A stretch of DNA of 64,000 bases from Lacibacter luteus. Its GTDB lineage: Bacteria > Bacteroidota > Bacteroidia > Chitinophagales > Chitinophagaceae. Position numbers and translations under genes: made by a program. How positions within the stretch are numbered: position 1 is the first letter of the stretch; every line of letters starts with the position of its first letter. Below, in pieces: positions 15,710-24,160 of this stretch. The notes beneath the pieces were generated by a model. The model had not been told where the DNA came from. It searched no databases and saw only the letters and a program-made list of their open reading frames with translations. The DNA lies in assembly GCF_004118265.1 (NCBI RefSeq), contig NZ_SDHW01000006.1:248001-312000 (forward strand), written 5' to 3'.

Positions 15710-17347
15710 ATGGCTGAAGTGATTCGCATGCCCCTGTTAAGTGATACAATGACCGAAGGAAAGATTGTAAAATGGAACAAGCAGGTAGGCGACAAAGTTA
15801 AAAGTGACGATGTGCTTGCAGATGTTGAAACCGATAAAGCTACCATGGAAGTAGTTGGCTATGCAGACGGTACATTGTTATACATTGGCGTGCCCGAAGG
15901 AAAGGCCGCTCAGATAAACGAAATCATTGCAATTGTAGGTAAAGAAGGCGAAGACTATAAGAGCCTGCTTGATGGCGGTTCTGCTGCCCCGGCTCATGCC
16001 GCTGCTGAAGCTGCCGCTCCTGCTCCATCTGCCCCTGCTGCTGCCGGTGTTGATGCGGATGCATTGGCTGCTCAGTTAGGTGTTACGGTAATTCGTATGC
16101 CGCTGTTGAGCGATACTATGACAGAAGGAAAGATCGTAGCCTGGAATAAAAAAGTTGGCGATGTTGTTAAAGCCGATGAAAGTTTAGCAGATGTTGAAAC
16201 AGATAAAGCAACAATGGAAGTAGTTCCTTATGCTGACGGTACAATTTTATACACCGGTGTTGAAGCCGGCAATGCTGCCAAAGTAAACGAAGTAATTGCA
16301 GTTATCGGTAAGGCCGGTACAGATATTACTGCTTTGGTTGCCGCATTTAAAAATCCGGGTGCTGCCGCTCCTGCAAGTACAGCTGCTGTAACTACTGCTG
16401 CCGTTTCAAGTGCGCCTGCAGCTGCAACAAGCACTGCAAGCTCAAGCACAGAAAACGGTCGTGTAAAAGCATCGCCATTAGCTAAGAAAATTGCCGCAGA
16501 TAAAGGTATCGATCTCCACGCTGTACAAGGTAGTGGCGATGGTGGCCGTATCATTAAAGCAGATGTTGATAATTTCAAACCTGCTGCAGCCGCTGCTTCA
16601 GCTCCTGCTCCTGCTGCTTCAAAAGCATCTGCACCTGTTATTGCGTTTACACCAGGTGCCGGTGAAGGTTATGTAGATACGCCTAACAGCAATATGCGTA
16701 AAACCATTGCACGTCGTTTAGGCGAAAGCATGTTTACTGCTCCACACTTCTACCTGAAGATGGAACTGAACATGGATAATGCAATGGCAGCACGTGCACA
16801 AATGAATGCAGTTAGTCCGGTTAAGATCAGCTTCCAGGATATGATGATCAAAGCCTGCGCAATGGCATTACGTCAACACCCTGCTGTAAACTCATCATGG
16901 ATGGGCGAATTCATCCGCACCTACCAACACATTCATATTGGTAGTGCTGTTGCAGTTGATCAGGGCTTGATTGTTCCCGTATTCAAATTTGCAGATCAGA
17001 AAAGTTTAAGCCAGATCGCTTCTGAAGCAAACGGCTTGTACGATAAAGCAAGAACAGGTAAACTTCAACCACAGGAGTTCAGTGGTAATACCTTTACCAT
17101 TTCTAACTTAGGTATGATGGATATTGAAGACTTTACTGCCATCATTAATCCTCCTGACAGTTGTATCCTTGCGGTTGGCCGTATTAAGGAAATTGTTATC
17201 AAGAAAAAAGATGGCAGCTTTGGTACAACCAATGTTATGAAAGTAACACTCAGTTGCGATCACCGCAGTGTTGATGGCGCAATTGGTGCATCCTTCTTAC
17301 AAACACTCAAGAAGTACATCGAAAATCCTGTTACCATGTTGGTATAA
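15710..17347 (+). CDS. pdhC: Pyruvate dehydrogenase E2, dihydrolipoamide acetyltransferase
   Basis: Transfers the acetyl group from lipoamide to CoA in the pyruvate dehydrogenase complex. 545 residues hold two lipoyl domains with the attachment sequence DVETDKATMEVV, lysines 43 and 166. Alanine- and proline-rich hinges follow, then an E3-binding domain (RVKASPLAKKIAADKGID onward, about 246-285) and a catalytic domain with DHRSVDG (His518, Asp522) near the C-terminus. No E1 or E3 gene is adjacent. A 2-oxoglutarate or branched-chain E2 is the alternative, but the double lipoyl layout and the MPLLSDTMTEG start favour pyruvate. A terminator follows. Confidence 0.93.
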   Translation: MAEVIRMPLLSDTMTEGKIVKWNKQVGDKVKSDDVLADVETDKATMEVVGYADGTLLYIGVPEGKAAQINEIIAIVGKEGEDYKSLLDGGSAAPAHAAAEAAAPAPSAPAAAGVDADALAAQLGVTVIRMPLLSDTMTEGKIVAWNKKVGDVVKADESLADVETDKATMEVVPYADGTILYTGVEAGNAAKVNEVIAVIGKAGTDITALVAAFKNPGAAAPASTAAVTTAAVSSAPAAATSTASSSTENGRVKASPLAKKIAADKGIDLHAVQGSGDGGRIIKADVDNFKPAAAAASAPAPAASKASAPVIAFTPGAGEGYVDTPNSNMRKTIARRLGESMFTAPHFYLKMELNMDNAMAARAQMNAVSPVKISFQDMMIKACAMALRQHPAVNSSWMGEFIRTYQHIHIGSAVAVDQGLIVPVFKFADQKSLSQIASEANGLYDKARTGKLQPQEFSGNTFTISNLGMMDIEDFTAIINPPDSCILAVGRIKEIVIKKKDGSFGTTNVMKVTLSCDHRSVDGAIGASFLQTLKKYIENPVTMLV

Positions 17348-17370
17348 GTATCTTCAATCAACTTTATATA

Positions 17371-17403
17371 ATCCCGTTGCAAAATGCGACGGGATTTTTT
17401 TTG
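17371..17403 (+). terminator. Terminator after the E2 gene
   Basis: ATCCCGT (17371-17377) pairs with ACGGGAT (17389-17395), with inner GCA/TGC pairing, followed by nine T. It ends the E2 transcript 23 bases after its stop. Confidence 0.8.
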
Positions 17404-17445
17404 CGTATTCATTACCTAACTTAGCATGTATAAGTATCAGTAAAG

Positions 17446-18204
17446 ATGAGCATCACCAATAACGAAGAACTGGAGGGTATGAAGGCAATCAGCAATGCTG
17501 TTGCACTTACATTAAAAGCCATGCGTGATTTTGCAAAACCCGGTATCAGCACAAAAGAATTAGATGAGTATGGTGGAAAGATGCTGGAAGATATGGGCGC
17601 AAAATCGGCGCCGTTTCTTACCTATAATTTTCCGGGCTACACCTGTATTAGTGTAAACAAATCGTTTGCACATGGCATTCCTTCTTCCGATATTATTTTG
17701 CAGGAAGGCGACCTGGTGAATATTGATGTATCTGCTGAGTTAAATGGTTATTGGTCTGATAATGGTGGTTCTTTTGTTGTGGGAAGCGATCTGCATGGTC
17801 ATCAGCAATTAGTCGATCTGTCGAAACGCATTTTGTACAATGCGCTGAATGAAATTAAAGGCGGTGTGCGCATTGCAGAAATTGGTAAGCTCATTGAAAC
17901 ACAGGCAAAAAAAGCAAACTGTAAAGTGATACAGAACCTAACAGGGCATGGTGTTGGCCGAAGTTTGCACGAAGAGCCGGAAGAAATTCCGAATTACTAC
18001 GATCGCTTTAATACAAAACGCTTTCGCAAAAATTCTGTAGTTGCCATTGAAACATTCATTGCTACACATTCAACATTAGCTACAGAATTAAGCGATGGCT
18101 GGACTTTTGTTGGCAATAAAGGTGGCTATGTTGCACAACACGAACACACTATTCTTATTACCGATAATAAGCCTGTTATTTTAACAGCTGCTAACGAAAT
18201 ATAA
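17446..18204 (+). CDS. map: Methionine aminopeptidase, type I
   Basis: Removes the initiator methionine from new proteins, using two metal ions. 252 residues, the normal length. Metal ligands are visible in order: the first aspartate in NIDVSAELNGYWSDNG (both Asp residues), the histidine in LTGHGVGRSLHEEP, the glutamate in VAIETFI and the last glutamate in QHEHTILIT. The conserved SVNKSFAHGIPS near residue 67 is also present. The gene follows the E2 terminator and is probably transcribed alone. It is not next to secY or infA as in many bacteria. Confidence 0.95.
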   Translation: MSITNNEELEGMKAISNAVALTLKAMRDFAKPGISTKELDEYGGKMLEDMGAKSAPFLTYNFPGYTCISVNKSFAHGIPSSDIILQEGDLVNIDVSAELNGYWSDNGGSFVVGSDLHGHQQLVDLSKRILYNALNEIKGGVRIAEIGKLIETQAKKANCKVIQNLTGHGVGRSLHEEPEEIPNYYDRFNTKRFRKNSVVAIETFIATHSTLATELSDGWTFVGNKGGYVAQHEHTILITDNKPVILTAANEI

Positions 18205-18368
18205 ATGCAAGTTTTTTGTTCAGCAAAGAATAATGCGCTGTATTCCTGTTATCAGATTCTACTCTTGCTATCGTTGTTGCAATTGGTCACAATACTACTC
18301 CTTTCGGCCAAACCCTTACTGCATCTAACTTACGGCTGTTCATATTCGAGAACTATTTTTCAGTAATT

Positions 18369-18399
18369 TTTGAAAATTCTAAACTTCTTGCTAACTTAG
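18369..18399 (+). promoter_or_regulatory. Promoter of the GbsR-like gene
   Basis: TTTG (18369-18372), a 19-base spacer, and TAACTTAG (18392-18399), which matches the -7 pattern TAnnTTTG at 5 of 6 fixed positions. The spacing is as expected for the Bacteroidota housekeeping sigma factor. The ATG follows after 4 bases, implying a very short or absent leader. Confidence 0.5.
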
Positions 18400-18403
18400 G
18401 GGC

Positions 18404-18910
18404 ATGAAGATTTCAGAAGCCAGACAGCAATTCATCAGCACATGGGGAGCAATGGGTACACATTGGGGCATTAACCGCACAATGGCGCAGGTGCATGCAT
18501 TGCTGATGATTAGTCCGGAACCACTTACACAGGACGATATTATGGCGCAGCTCAACATTAGTCGTGGTAATGTGAACATGAATATCCGTGATCTGATCGA
18601 TTGGGGTTTGGTTGACCGAGTGTTGATACCGGGAGAACGAAAAGAATATTTTACTGCAGAAAAAGATATCTGGAAAGTTGCAACACAAATCATTAAAGAA
18701 CGCAAGAAGAGAGAGCTGGATCCGATGATGAAACTGATGGATCAGCTGAGTAAAGTAGAAGGCGATAAACGTGATAAAGAAGTAAAAACATTTCTCGATA
18801 CAATTAACGGCATTAAAAAATTTGGTGCTCATGCCGATGATATGCTTGATGTGCTGGTTAAAAGCGATGAAAACTGGTTCTTAAGTACAGCACTCAAAAT
18901 TTTTAAATAG
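18404..18910 (+). CDS. GbsR/MarR-family transcriptional regulator
   Basis: 168 residues with a winged-helix domain: helix MAQVHALLMIS, then the recognition part LTQDDIMAQLNISRGNVNMNIRDLIDWGLV, and the wing VLIPGERKEYFTAE. The opening WGAMGTHWGINRTMAQVHALL is typical of the GbsR branch, whose founding member controls glycine betaine synthesis in Bacillus. A coiled C-terminal helix region probably forms the dimer. No osmolyte genes are adjacent, so the target is unknown. It is transcribed alone and ends in a terminator. Confidence 0.82.
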   Translation: MKISEARQQFISTWGAMGTHWGINRTMAQVHALLMISPEPLTQDDIMAQLNISRGNVNMNIRDLIDWGLVDRVLIPGERKEYFTAEKDIWKVATQIIKERKKRELDPMMKLMDQLSKVEGDKRDKEVKTFLDTINGIKKFGAHADDMLDVLVKSDENWFLSTALKIFK

Positions 18911-18921
18911 TTTATTCTTTC

Positions 18922-18947
18922 AAGCCGGGTAATACCGGCTTTTTTTA
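18922..18947 (+). terminator. Terminator after the GbsR-like gene
   Basis: AAGCCGG (18922-18928) and CCGGCTT (18935-18941) with a 6-base loop, followed by a run of T up to 18946. Confidence 0.85.
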
Positions 18948-18986
18948 TAATTAAGTTTTCGCTGTGAAAACTTAAACGGCAGCATT

Positions 18987-19340
18987 ATGAAACGTTTTAA
19001 GCTAATTGAATTTTACAACAGTGTTCTTTTGATCACCGGCTTTTTTATCAGCTGGCTCATCAGCAGCGATAACAGCCTGTTGCTTACAGCCTATTTTACC
19101 ATTGGTGCAGTGCATATAGTTGGCATGTTGGTGCATGCTGCCAACAAATGGTTTACCAACCGAAGCAGTCTTCGCCTCTATTACCACTGGCTCATTACTA
19201 TTTTGATCTTACTGGTACCGTTTGGCTTTGGTTTATTCATTCTGTTGTACACCGCACCTGTTCTGGCGATCATCTACACCATCATCTGCAAGCTTGAAAT
19301 AAATGCGTTACAGTTGAAAGAACTTGTGCATTTGAAATAA
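18987..19340 (+). CDS. Membrane protein, unknown function
   Basis: 117 residues with predicted membrane segments at about 13-27, 31-52, 66-80 and 80-101, almost filling the chain. Loops are short and basic (ANKWFTNRSSLRLYYH). It may be cotranscribed with the membrane protein 22 bases downstream. The family is not recognised. The hydrophobic pattern and the lack of competing frames make it a likely real gene. Confidence 0.6.
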   Translation: MKRFKLIEFYNSVLLITGFFISWLISSDNSLLLTAYFTIGAVHIVGMLVHAANKWFTNRSSLRLYYHWLITILILLVPFGFGLFILLYTAPVLAIIYTIICKLEINALQLKELVHLK

Positions 19341-19362
19341 TCTCCCTGCTAAATTATCTGTG

Positions 19363-19806
19363 ATGAAATTAGAAATTCCCAATTGGCTAATTTATATCGG
19401 TGCAGCCGGACAAATTTTTACAGCACTGGTTTATCCTTACATTCGCCATAAAGTATTCGACTGGTATAACGATATAAAAAAACTTAAACCACTCAACCAG
19501 GAAATTGCAAAAACCTATGGTCGTTATATACAAGGGTTAAATTTTTCCTTTGGCTTAATTTCATTTTTGTTGGCTGATGATCTAAAGAACGGAACATCAC
19601 TCGCCTTAGCATTATCGGGACTTATTGCAGCTTATTGGACAGGAAAAGTAATTACTCAATTTGCATACTATCCAATGTATAAGATTCCGAACAAACCAGT
19701 ATTCAAAATTGGTGAAATAGGAATGAACACACTCTTCATTAGCTTTGCGGTTGTATTTATTGGCTTATTTATTACAAATCTCTTACAACTAATTGCACCT
19801 ATTTAA
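19363..19806 (+). CDS. Membrane protein, unknown function
   Basis: 147 residues from the ATG at 19363. A GTG directly before it could also serve. Hydrophobic segments lie near residues 8-25, 57-70, 79-98 and 119-143. The central part (KLKPLNQEIAKTYGRYIQG) is polar and may form a cytoplasmic loop. It follows another membrane protein closely and precedes a TonB-domain gene. No family is recognised. Confidence 0.6.
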   Translation: MKLEIPNWLIYIGAAGQIFTALVYPYIRHKVFDWYNDIKKLKPLNQEIAKTYGRYIQGLNFSFGLISFLLADDLKNGTSLALALSGLIAAYWTGKVITQFAYYPMYKIPNKPVFKIGEIGMNTLFISFAVVFIGLFITNLLQLIAPI

Positions 19807-19846
19807 TTACAACGTAATTTACATTAAGGATCCTTATTTTTTTACC

Positions 19847-20644
19847 ATGAAGAAACCCATGTTTATACTCTTTTTTAATTTCCTTTTCGTAATGGTATAT
19901 GCACAAAATGTAAAGCAGGATTTATTGAATCGCTACTTTGAAGTTACCACGAATGAAAAAGAAGCTTTTTTCTATCGCTTATCGCAATCGTATAATGGCG
20001 TATGGGCTTATACTGACTATGATTCAAAAAGCAGGGTGGTTCGTAACGGTTATTTTACTGATAGCACATTTCAGGTACAAGTTGGCCCTCATGCTTTTTA
20101 TTGGGAAGGCAAACCTCTCTATAAAGGACGATATGTTGACGGAAAACCGAGCGGCTATTGGTATTTCTATAATCAGAAAGGTGTAGTTTACGATTCGCTT
20201 CACTATGTTGTTTCTAAATCAAAAAAAGAAGAAATACCTGGCTTAAATGAAAATGAAGAAGAAGAAAAAAAGAAAACACTTCTCTTACAGGAAGAACATT
20301 TAAAAAAAGATACCAGTAAAGCCTTTGTTTCGGTTGAAAAAGAAGCAGACTTTCCCGGCGGTGAAAAAGCATGGGCGAAATATATTAGTAAGCAACTCAC
20401 TTTTCCTGATTTAGTTCTGGCCACCAATAAACCTCAACGCATGTCAGTTGAAGTCCAATTTGTTGTTTGTTCAGATGGAGAGGTTTGTTCAGTTGAGGCA
20501 ATTAACAGCTCAACACCCTTGCTGGATATGATTGCCATTAACGCAATCAGAAAAGGACCAAAATGGAATCCTGCTTATCAAAGTAATAAGAATGTAAAGG
20601 CTTGGAGAAGGCAAAAAATTTCATTCATAATTCCGGAGGATTAA
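19847..20644 (+). CDS. TonB-like energy transducer domain protein with a MORN-like repeat
   Basis: 265 residues from the ATG at 19847. Residues 1-18 are a signal peptide ending VYAQ. The middle contains a MORN-type turn (YKGRYVDGKPSGYWYFYNQ), common in secreted Bacteroidota proteins, then a charged low-complexity segment (about 125-160). The C-terminus is a TonB C-terminal domain: FPGGEKAWAKYISKQLTFP, VQFVVCSDGEVCSVEAINS, IRKGPKWNPAYQ. No N-terminal transmembrane anchor is visible beyond the signal, so it may not energise transport directly. The next gene starts 3 bases after its stop. Confidence 0.82.
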   Translation: MKKPMFILFFNFLFVMVYAQNVKQDLLNRYFEVTTNEKEAFFYRLSQSYNGVWAYTDYDSKSRVVRNGYFTDSTFQVQVGPHAFYWEGKPLYKGRYVDGKPSGYWYFYNQKGVVYDSLHYVVSKSKKEEIPGLNENEEEEKKKTLLLQEEHLKKDTSKAFVSVEKEADFPGGEKAWAKYISKQLTFPDLVLATNKPQRMSVEVQFVVCSDGEVCSVEAINSSTPLLDMIAINAIRKGPKWNPAYQSNKNVKAWRRQKISFIIPED

Positions 20645-20647
20645 ATT

Positions 20648-21010
20648 ATGAGCAAAAACACACTTGTACTCGGTGCATCAGACAACAGCAGCCGCTATAG
20701 TTATTTAGCAGTTCATAAATTGCGAAGTAAAGGGCATTCAGTAAAAGGTATCGGCAGCCATAAAGGCACAGTAGCAGATGTAGAAATTGAAACGGAAAAA
20801 TTACCGCATAAAGAAATCGATACAGTTACACTTTACATTAACCCTACGCATCAACAGGAGTACTACGATTATATCCTTTCTTTAAAGCCTAAACGCATCA
20901 TTTTTAATCCGGGTACGGAGAATCCGGAGTTGGAAAAACTGGCACAAAACAGCAATATTGAAACGGTGGAAGCATGTACGCTTGTGCTCTTAAGTACAGG
21001 CCAGTATTAG
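20648..21010 (+). CDS. CoA-binding domain protein (YccU-like)
   Basis: 120 residues that form a single Rossmann-like CoA-binding domain. The start TLVLGASDNSSRYSYLAVHKL is the nucleotide-binding turn, HSVKGIG and KRIIFNPGTENPELEKLA follow, and the end VEACTLVLLSTGQY is a conserved family signature (EACTLVxL). Such proteins bind CoA, but their cellular role is not settled. It lies 3 bases after the TonB-domain gene and is very likely translated from the same message. Confidence 0.85.
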   Translation: MSKNTLVLGASDNSSRYSYLAVHKLRSKGHSVKGIGSHKGTVADVEIETEKLPHKEIDTVTLYINPTHQQEYYDYILSLKPKRIIFNPGTENPELEKLAQNSNIETVEACTLVLLSTGQY

Positions 21011-21084
21011 GTTTCAGCCCACTCTCCTGTTCGTATAAATTTCTTCGGTTATCCCCAGCTGTTAATAAACTTATAACACGACGA

Positions 21085-21118
21085 GCTTGCTGCAAGCGAA
21101 AAGAGTTTCGTAAATTAG
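21085..21118 (+). promoter_or_regulatory. Promoter of the YkuK-like gene with an overlapping palindrome
   Basis: A 13-bp palindrome GCTTGC-T-GCAAGC (21085-21097) includes a TTG at the -33 position, followed after 21 bases by TAAATTAG (21111-21118), a near match to TAnnTTTG. The ATG is at 21135. A repressor bound to the palindrome would cover the -33 site, but this is inference only. Confidence 0.4.
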
Positions 21119-21134
21119 GGAAACCCCCTTATTT

Positions 21135-21608
21135 ATGAAATGGAGAAAATTTAATGGCGAGCACATACGTATTCCTATTAAGGAAGAAGTGCGTACCGCC
21201 ATTGTAAGAGAAACCGATAAAGGTTTCCGTTTAAAAGTTTGTATTGGTACCGATAGCCAGGTAAAAGGAAGCGATACCGAGTTTGCTACTGTTATTGTTT
21301 TTCTACGTGAAGGACATGGAGGCTTTATGTTCATCCACAACGATAAAACAAAACAGAAGTATTCCATTAAAGAAAGAATGCTGGTAGAAGTTGCAAAAAG
21401 TATTGAGATTGCTTACGAACTCTGCGACCTGTTTACACAGTATGATGTTGACATGGAAGTACATGCCGATATCAACACCAATCCTCACTTTAAAAGCAAT
21501 GAAGCATTGCGTGAAGCAATGGGTTACATACTCGGTATGGGCTTTGCATTTAAAGCCAAACCCGAAGCTTTTGCCAGCAGCAGCTGCGCCAATAAAATTG
21601 TAAACTGA
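21135..21608 (+). CDS. YkuK-like ribonuclease H-fold protein (DUF458)
   Basis: 157 residues resembling the YkuK/DUF458 family. It carries VCIGTDSQVKG (about 35-45), with the aspartate typical of the RNase H-like active site, and a second acidic strand DMEVHADINTNPHFKSN near residue 112, then YILGMGFAFKAKPEAFASSS at the end. In Bacillus, ykuK is a small stress-induced gene of unknown biochemistry. An RNase H-like fold suggests nucleic-acid binding or cleavage. No clear operon partner is present. Confidence 0.8.
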   Translation: MKWRKFNGEHIRIPIKEEVRTAIVRETDKGFRLKVCIGTDSQVKGSDTEFATVIVFLREGHGGFMFIHNDKTKQKYSIKERMLVEVAKSIEIAYELCDLFTQYDVDMEVHADINTNPHFKSNEALREAMGYILGMGFAFKAKPEAFASSSCANKIVN

Positions 21609-21698
21609 TTTTTGTCGTTTACGGTTCTGCCCCTCAACCGTGCAAACCACGGTTCATAGCTTCGTCGCCCTTTACAAACGCAGCAAATCTTTTCTCTT

Positions 21699-22145
21699 TT
21701 ACATTTTGGGTGTTCCCCAGTTGGCCATAATACTATCTTCATGTCTGTTAAAAATGCGTTCCCATCTTTTCCAGAATAAATTCTTGTCTGCATCTTTTTT
21801 AAACGATGCATCAATCAGTTCGCTGGTTTTGTTTGAGGCTTTTGGAATATTACCAAAACCATCTATTTCATAAATGAATAAGATCTTAAAATTATCGTCG
21901 CCCCAATAGTGTGTAAGTATGCGAAAGTTTTTAATAAGCGTATTCGGACGAACACCTTTATCGATGTAATACATAACGAGCGAATCTACATTAACGCCTT
22001 TGAGTGTTGTATCGCCATTTTCTGGTGGCGTAAACATCCATGTTGTTACAATAACGGGATTAGGTTCTTTTGTTTCCTGTGCCACTAAGTGTGTGCTTAC
22101 ATGCATACAAAAGAGAGTTGCTGCGACAAATAAAGTCTGTCTCAT
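21699..22145 (-). CDS. Secreted hypothetical protein
   Basis: 148 residues. The N-terminus MRQTLFVAATLFCMHVSTHLVAQ is a signal peptide with likely cleavage after VAQ. The mature protein has a VTTWMFTPPENGDTTLKGVN segment and a tryptophan-rich, charged C-terminus. The order reminds me of small secreted proteins that act as dabb-like barrels, but I cannot assign a family with confidence. Confidence 0.55.
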   Translation of the reverse strand: MRQTLFVAATLFCMHVSTHLVAQETKEPNPVIVTTWMFTPPENGDTTLKGVNVDSLVMYYIDKGVRPNTLIKNFRILTHYWGDDNFKILFIYEIDGFGNIPKASNKTSELIDASFKKDADKNLFWKRWERIFNRHEDSIMANWGTPKM

Positions 22146-22314
22146 GTTGTTTGTTTTACAAATTATAAAATGGACACGGGCAACGCTTTACGCTTGCAGT
22201 TTACTTTGTGGAGAGAAGTAAAAAAGAAAGGATATACAAGTTAAACAACCTTGCACAGAAATGCAATATGAGTTTATTGCAATATTTCCGAAACATATTC
22301 TTTAAGATTCGCTT

Positions 22315-23181
22315 TTATTCTCGCACTATTATTTCTGCACAAACAAGCATGTTTCCAAAAACCTTAGCAGGCTGTGGTATATACCATTGAAAGTTATTCT
22401 TTTCATCTCCCCTCAACCTGGTTAATGACTCTTTCTCATTTCTTGTAAATGATATTTGCGGTTGATTGTAATCAATTGCCGGAGCTACCGAAAGCCATTG
22501 AATTGCAACAAAAAAAGATCTTGCACCTAAAGTGATATTCTGATCAGTTATATCAACAACCATTCTGTTATTGCTAATATTCATTTGTGTAATAATAACA
22601 TCTGTATTTAATAACTCCCTTTCCGGGCCTCCCTTTGATCCCGCTTCATAAATATGAATACGAACAGGGTTACAAAAAACTTGCTTCTTGTTTTAATTTC
22701 GAATTACAAATGAAATTTTACTAATTGTGCAAAGATTAATTTCAGCAGGAACTTTTATCAATTTTGCAAACTCTGTCCTTACAGTTAAGTTAGCAGAAAA
22801 AGAATGCGACACCTTAGCTTTAATTGTGCCAATTTTTTTGGTTTCGAATTTACCTGTGTATACAGTAGGTAATTGTTTCACCTTGGGAACAAGTTCAACG
22901 TGCCTATTAATAACAAAAGAACCGGCACTTATAAGTAACTCGTTAAATCCTATACAGGATATAGACAAGGTATCGTTTTCAAATGCAGAAATAAAAAACC
23001 GGCCGGTTGAATCTGCATCAACGTAAACAGATTTATTTTTTATGGATATAGATGCATATTGAACAGGACTCTTGTCAGATGCATCAATCACTACTCCTTC
23101 GATCTTTCGTTGAGAAAATAACTTAGTAGAAATAAGGATGAACAATAGCAGTGTGATTGTTCTTGTAAACAGGATGTTCAT
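22315..23181 (-). pseudogene. Carboxypeptidase-D-regulatory-like secreted protein, split by an in-frame stop
   Basis: Reading from 23181, a signal peptide and a CarboxypepD_reg-like beta domain (IEGVVIDASDKSPVQYASI) lead to KISFVIRN and then a TAA at 22693-22695. In the same frame the protein continues: NKKQVFCNPVRIHIYEAG, then text rich in NITLGARSFFVAIQWLS to a stop at 22315. Both halves fit one protein of about 287 residues, the second resembling the C-terminal part of this kind of secreted protein. A single base substitution (for example CAA, GAA or AAA to TAA) explains the break. The N-terminal 162 residues may still be made. Confidence 0.75.
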
Positions 23182-23285
23182 TAAGGTTAGTTTCCTGTAA
23201 TATAAATCTCATTTTACCAGGATTAAAACCGAAAGCAGCAGATTGCTTCAGATTGAAGAAAATTAACAACAGATCAACACTTCGG

Positions 23286-23996
23286 TTAACGGATACACAG
23301 CAATACCGCCGCCGCAACAGCAGCAGTCTCTGTTCGTAATCTTGTTTCGCCAAATATTACCGGTTGGAAACCGCTTTCAATTGCAGCTTCAATTTCGGCA
23401 GGAGTAAAATCGCCTTCGGGTCCAATGAGAATGACAGAATTTGAAAATTCGTTAATTTGAAAATTTGAAAATGGGCTCCTCTCTCTGTCATCACAATGAG
23501 CAATCAGCTTCAACGCATTTTCAAATTGCATCATTTTCAAATTTTCAAATTTCACCGGCTCATGCAAAACAGGCAACCATGTTTGCTGGCTCTGCAACAT
23601 TGCACTAACCAATATTCCTTTCATACGATCGTAACGGAAATGCTGGCGCTCGGTGCGCTCGCAGAGCAAGGGAATAATTTCAGTGATCCCGATCTCAGTT
23701 GCTTTTTCTAAAAACCATTCGAAGCGACTTGCATTCTTTACCAGCGAAACAGCTATGGATGTTTTGCGTGCAGCTTGCGGTGTAAAGCTTGTGGTTTGAA
23801 TTTTTACTACACAATGCTTTTTATGTGCATCGCTTATTTGCGCTGTAAACAAATTGCCTTTCCCGTCGGTTAAATTCAATTGCTCTCCTGCCTGCATACG
23901 CAATACCTGTACCACATGCTTCGAAGTTTCTTCGTTAAGCGTTATAACTGAAGCTGCAGTATCAACATCATTCAAATAAAAAAACGGTAAAGCCAT
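23286..23996 (-). CDS. rsmE: 16S rRNA (uracil-1498-N3)-methyltransferase
   Basis: Methylates U1498 of 16S rRNA with S-adenosylmethionine. 236 residues: an N-terminal PUA-like part with HVVQVLRMQAGEQLNLTDGKG, then the SPOUT fold with EKATEIGITEIIPLLCERTER and the knotted SAM site ILIGPEGDFTPAEIEAA followed by LRTETAAVAAAVLL. Two segments in the middle (VKFENLKMMQFENALK and FSNFQINEFSNS) are coded by a perfect 20-bp inverted repeat, so part of the protein derives from repeat DNA. The downstream neighbour is the split secreted-protein gene. Confidence 0.95.
   Translation of the reverse strand: MALPFFYLNDVDTAASVITLNEETSKHVVQVLRMQAGEQLNLTDGKGNLFTAQISDAHKKHCVVKIQTTSFTPQAARKTSIAVSLVKNASRFEWFLEKATEIGITEIIPLLCERTERQHFRYDRMKGILVSAMLQSQQTWLPVLHEPVKFENLKMMQFENALKLIAHCDDRERSPFSNFQINEFSNSVILIGPEGDFTPAEIEAAIESGFQPVIFGETRLRTETAAVAAAVLLCIR
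23454..23551. repeat. Perfect 20-bp inverted repeat inside rsmE
   Basis: AATTTGAAAATTTGAAAATG (23454-23473) and its exact reverse complement (23532-23551) flank a 58-base spacer. The arms are built of a 9-10 base degenerate unit, AAATTTTC. The same vocabulary appears outside genes at 56448-56485. The whole element is in frame within rsmE. Confidence 0.85.
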
Positions 23997-24090
23997 AATG
24001 TAAAGTAAACAAAACTACAAGAGAGAATAGTTTACACAAAAAAATGTAAGTACTTAAGCAGCTGTCTTACGTCTTCGATGTCCTGACAGC

Positions 24091-24118
24091 AAAAAAAATC
24101 CCGCCGTTAAGGCGGGAT
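24091..24118 (-). terminator. Terminator after dnaB
   Basis: ATCCCGCC (24098-24105) and GGCGGGAT (24111-24118) with a 5-base loop. Eight A on the plus strand (24091-24098) give a T tract on the minus strand, so it ends transcripts from dnaB 43 bases after its stop. Confidence 0.88.
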
Positions 24119-24160
24119 CATATCGAATAATTTTAAAATCATACATCCGAAATCAGAAAT

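Noticed and set aside
16070-16260. Direct repeat at DNA level in the E2 gene
   Set aside because: It reflects the second lipoyl domain, a normal feature of the family.
18204-18362. A 52-codon open frame starting within the map stop (ATAAATG)
   Set aside because: It has a leucine-rich stretch but no other support, and it ends just before the GbsR-like promoter. Possible but not convincing.
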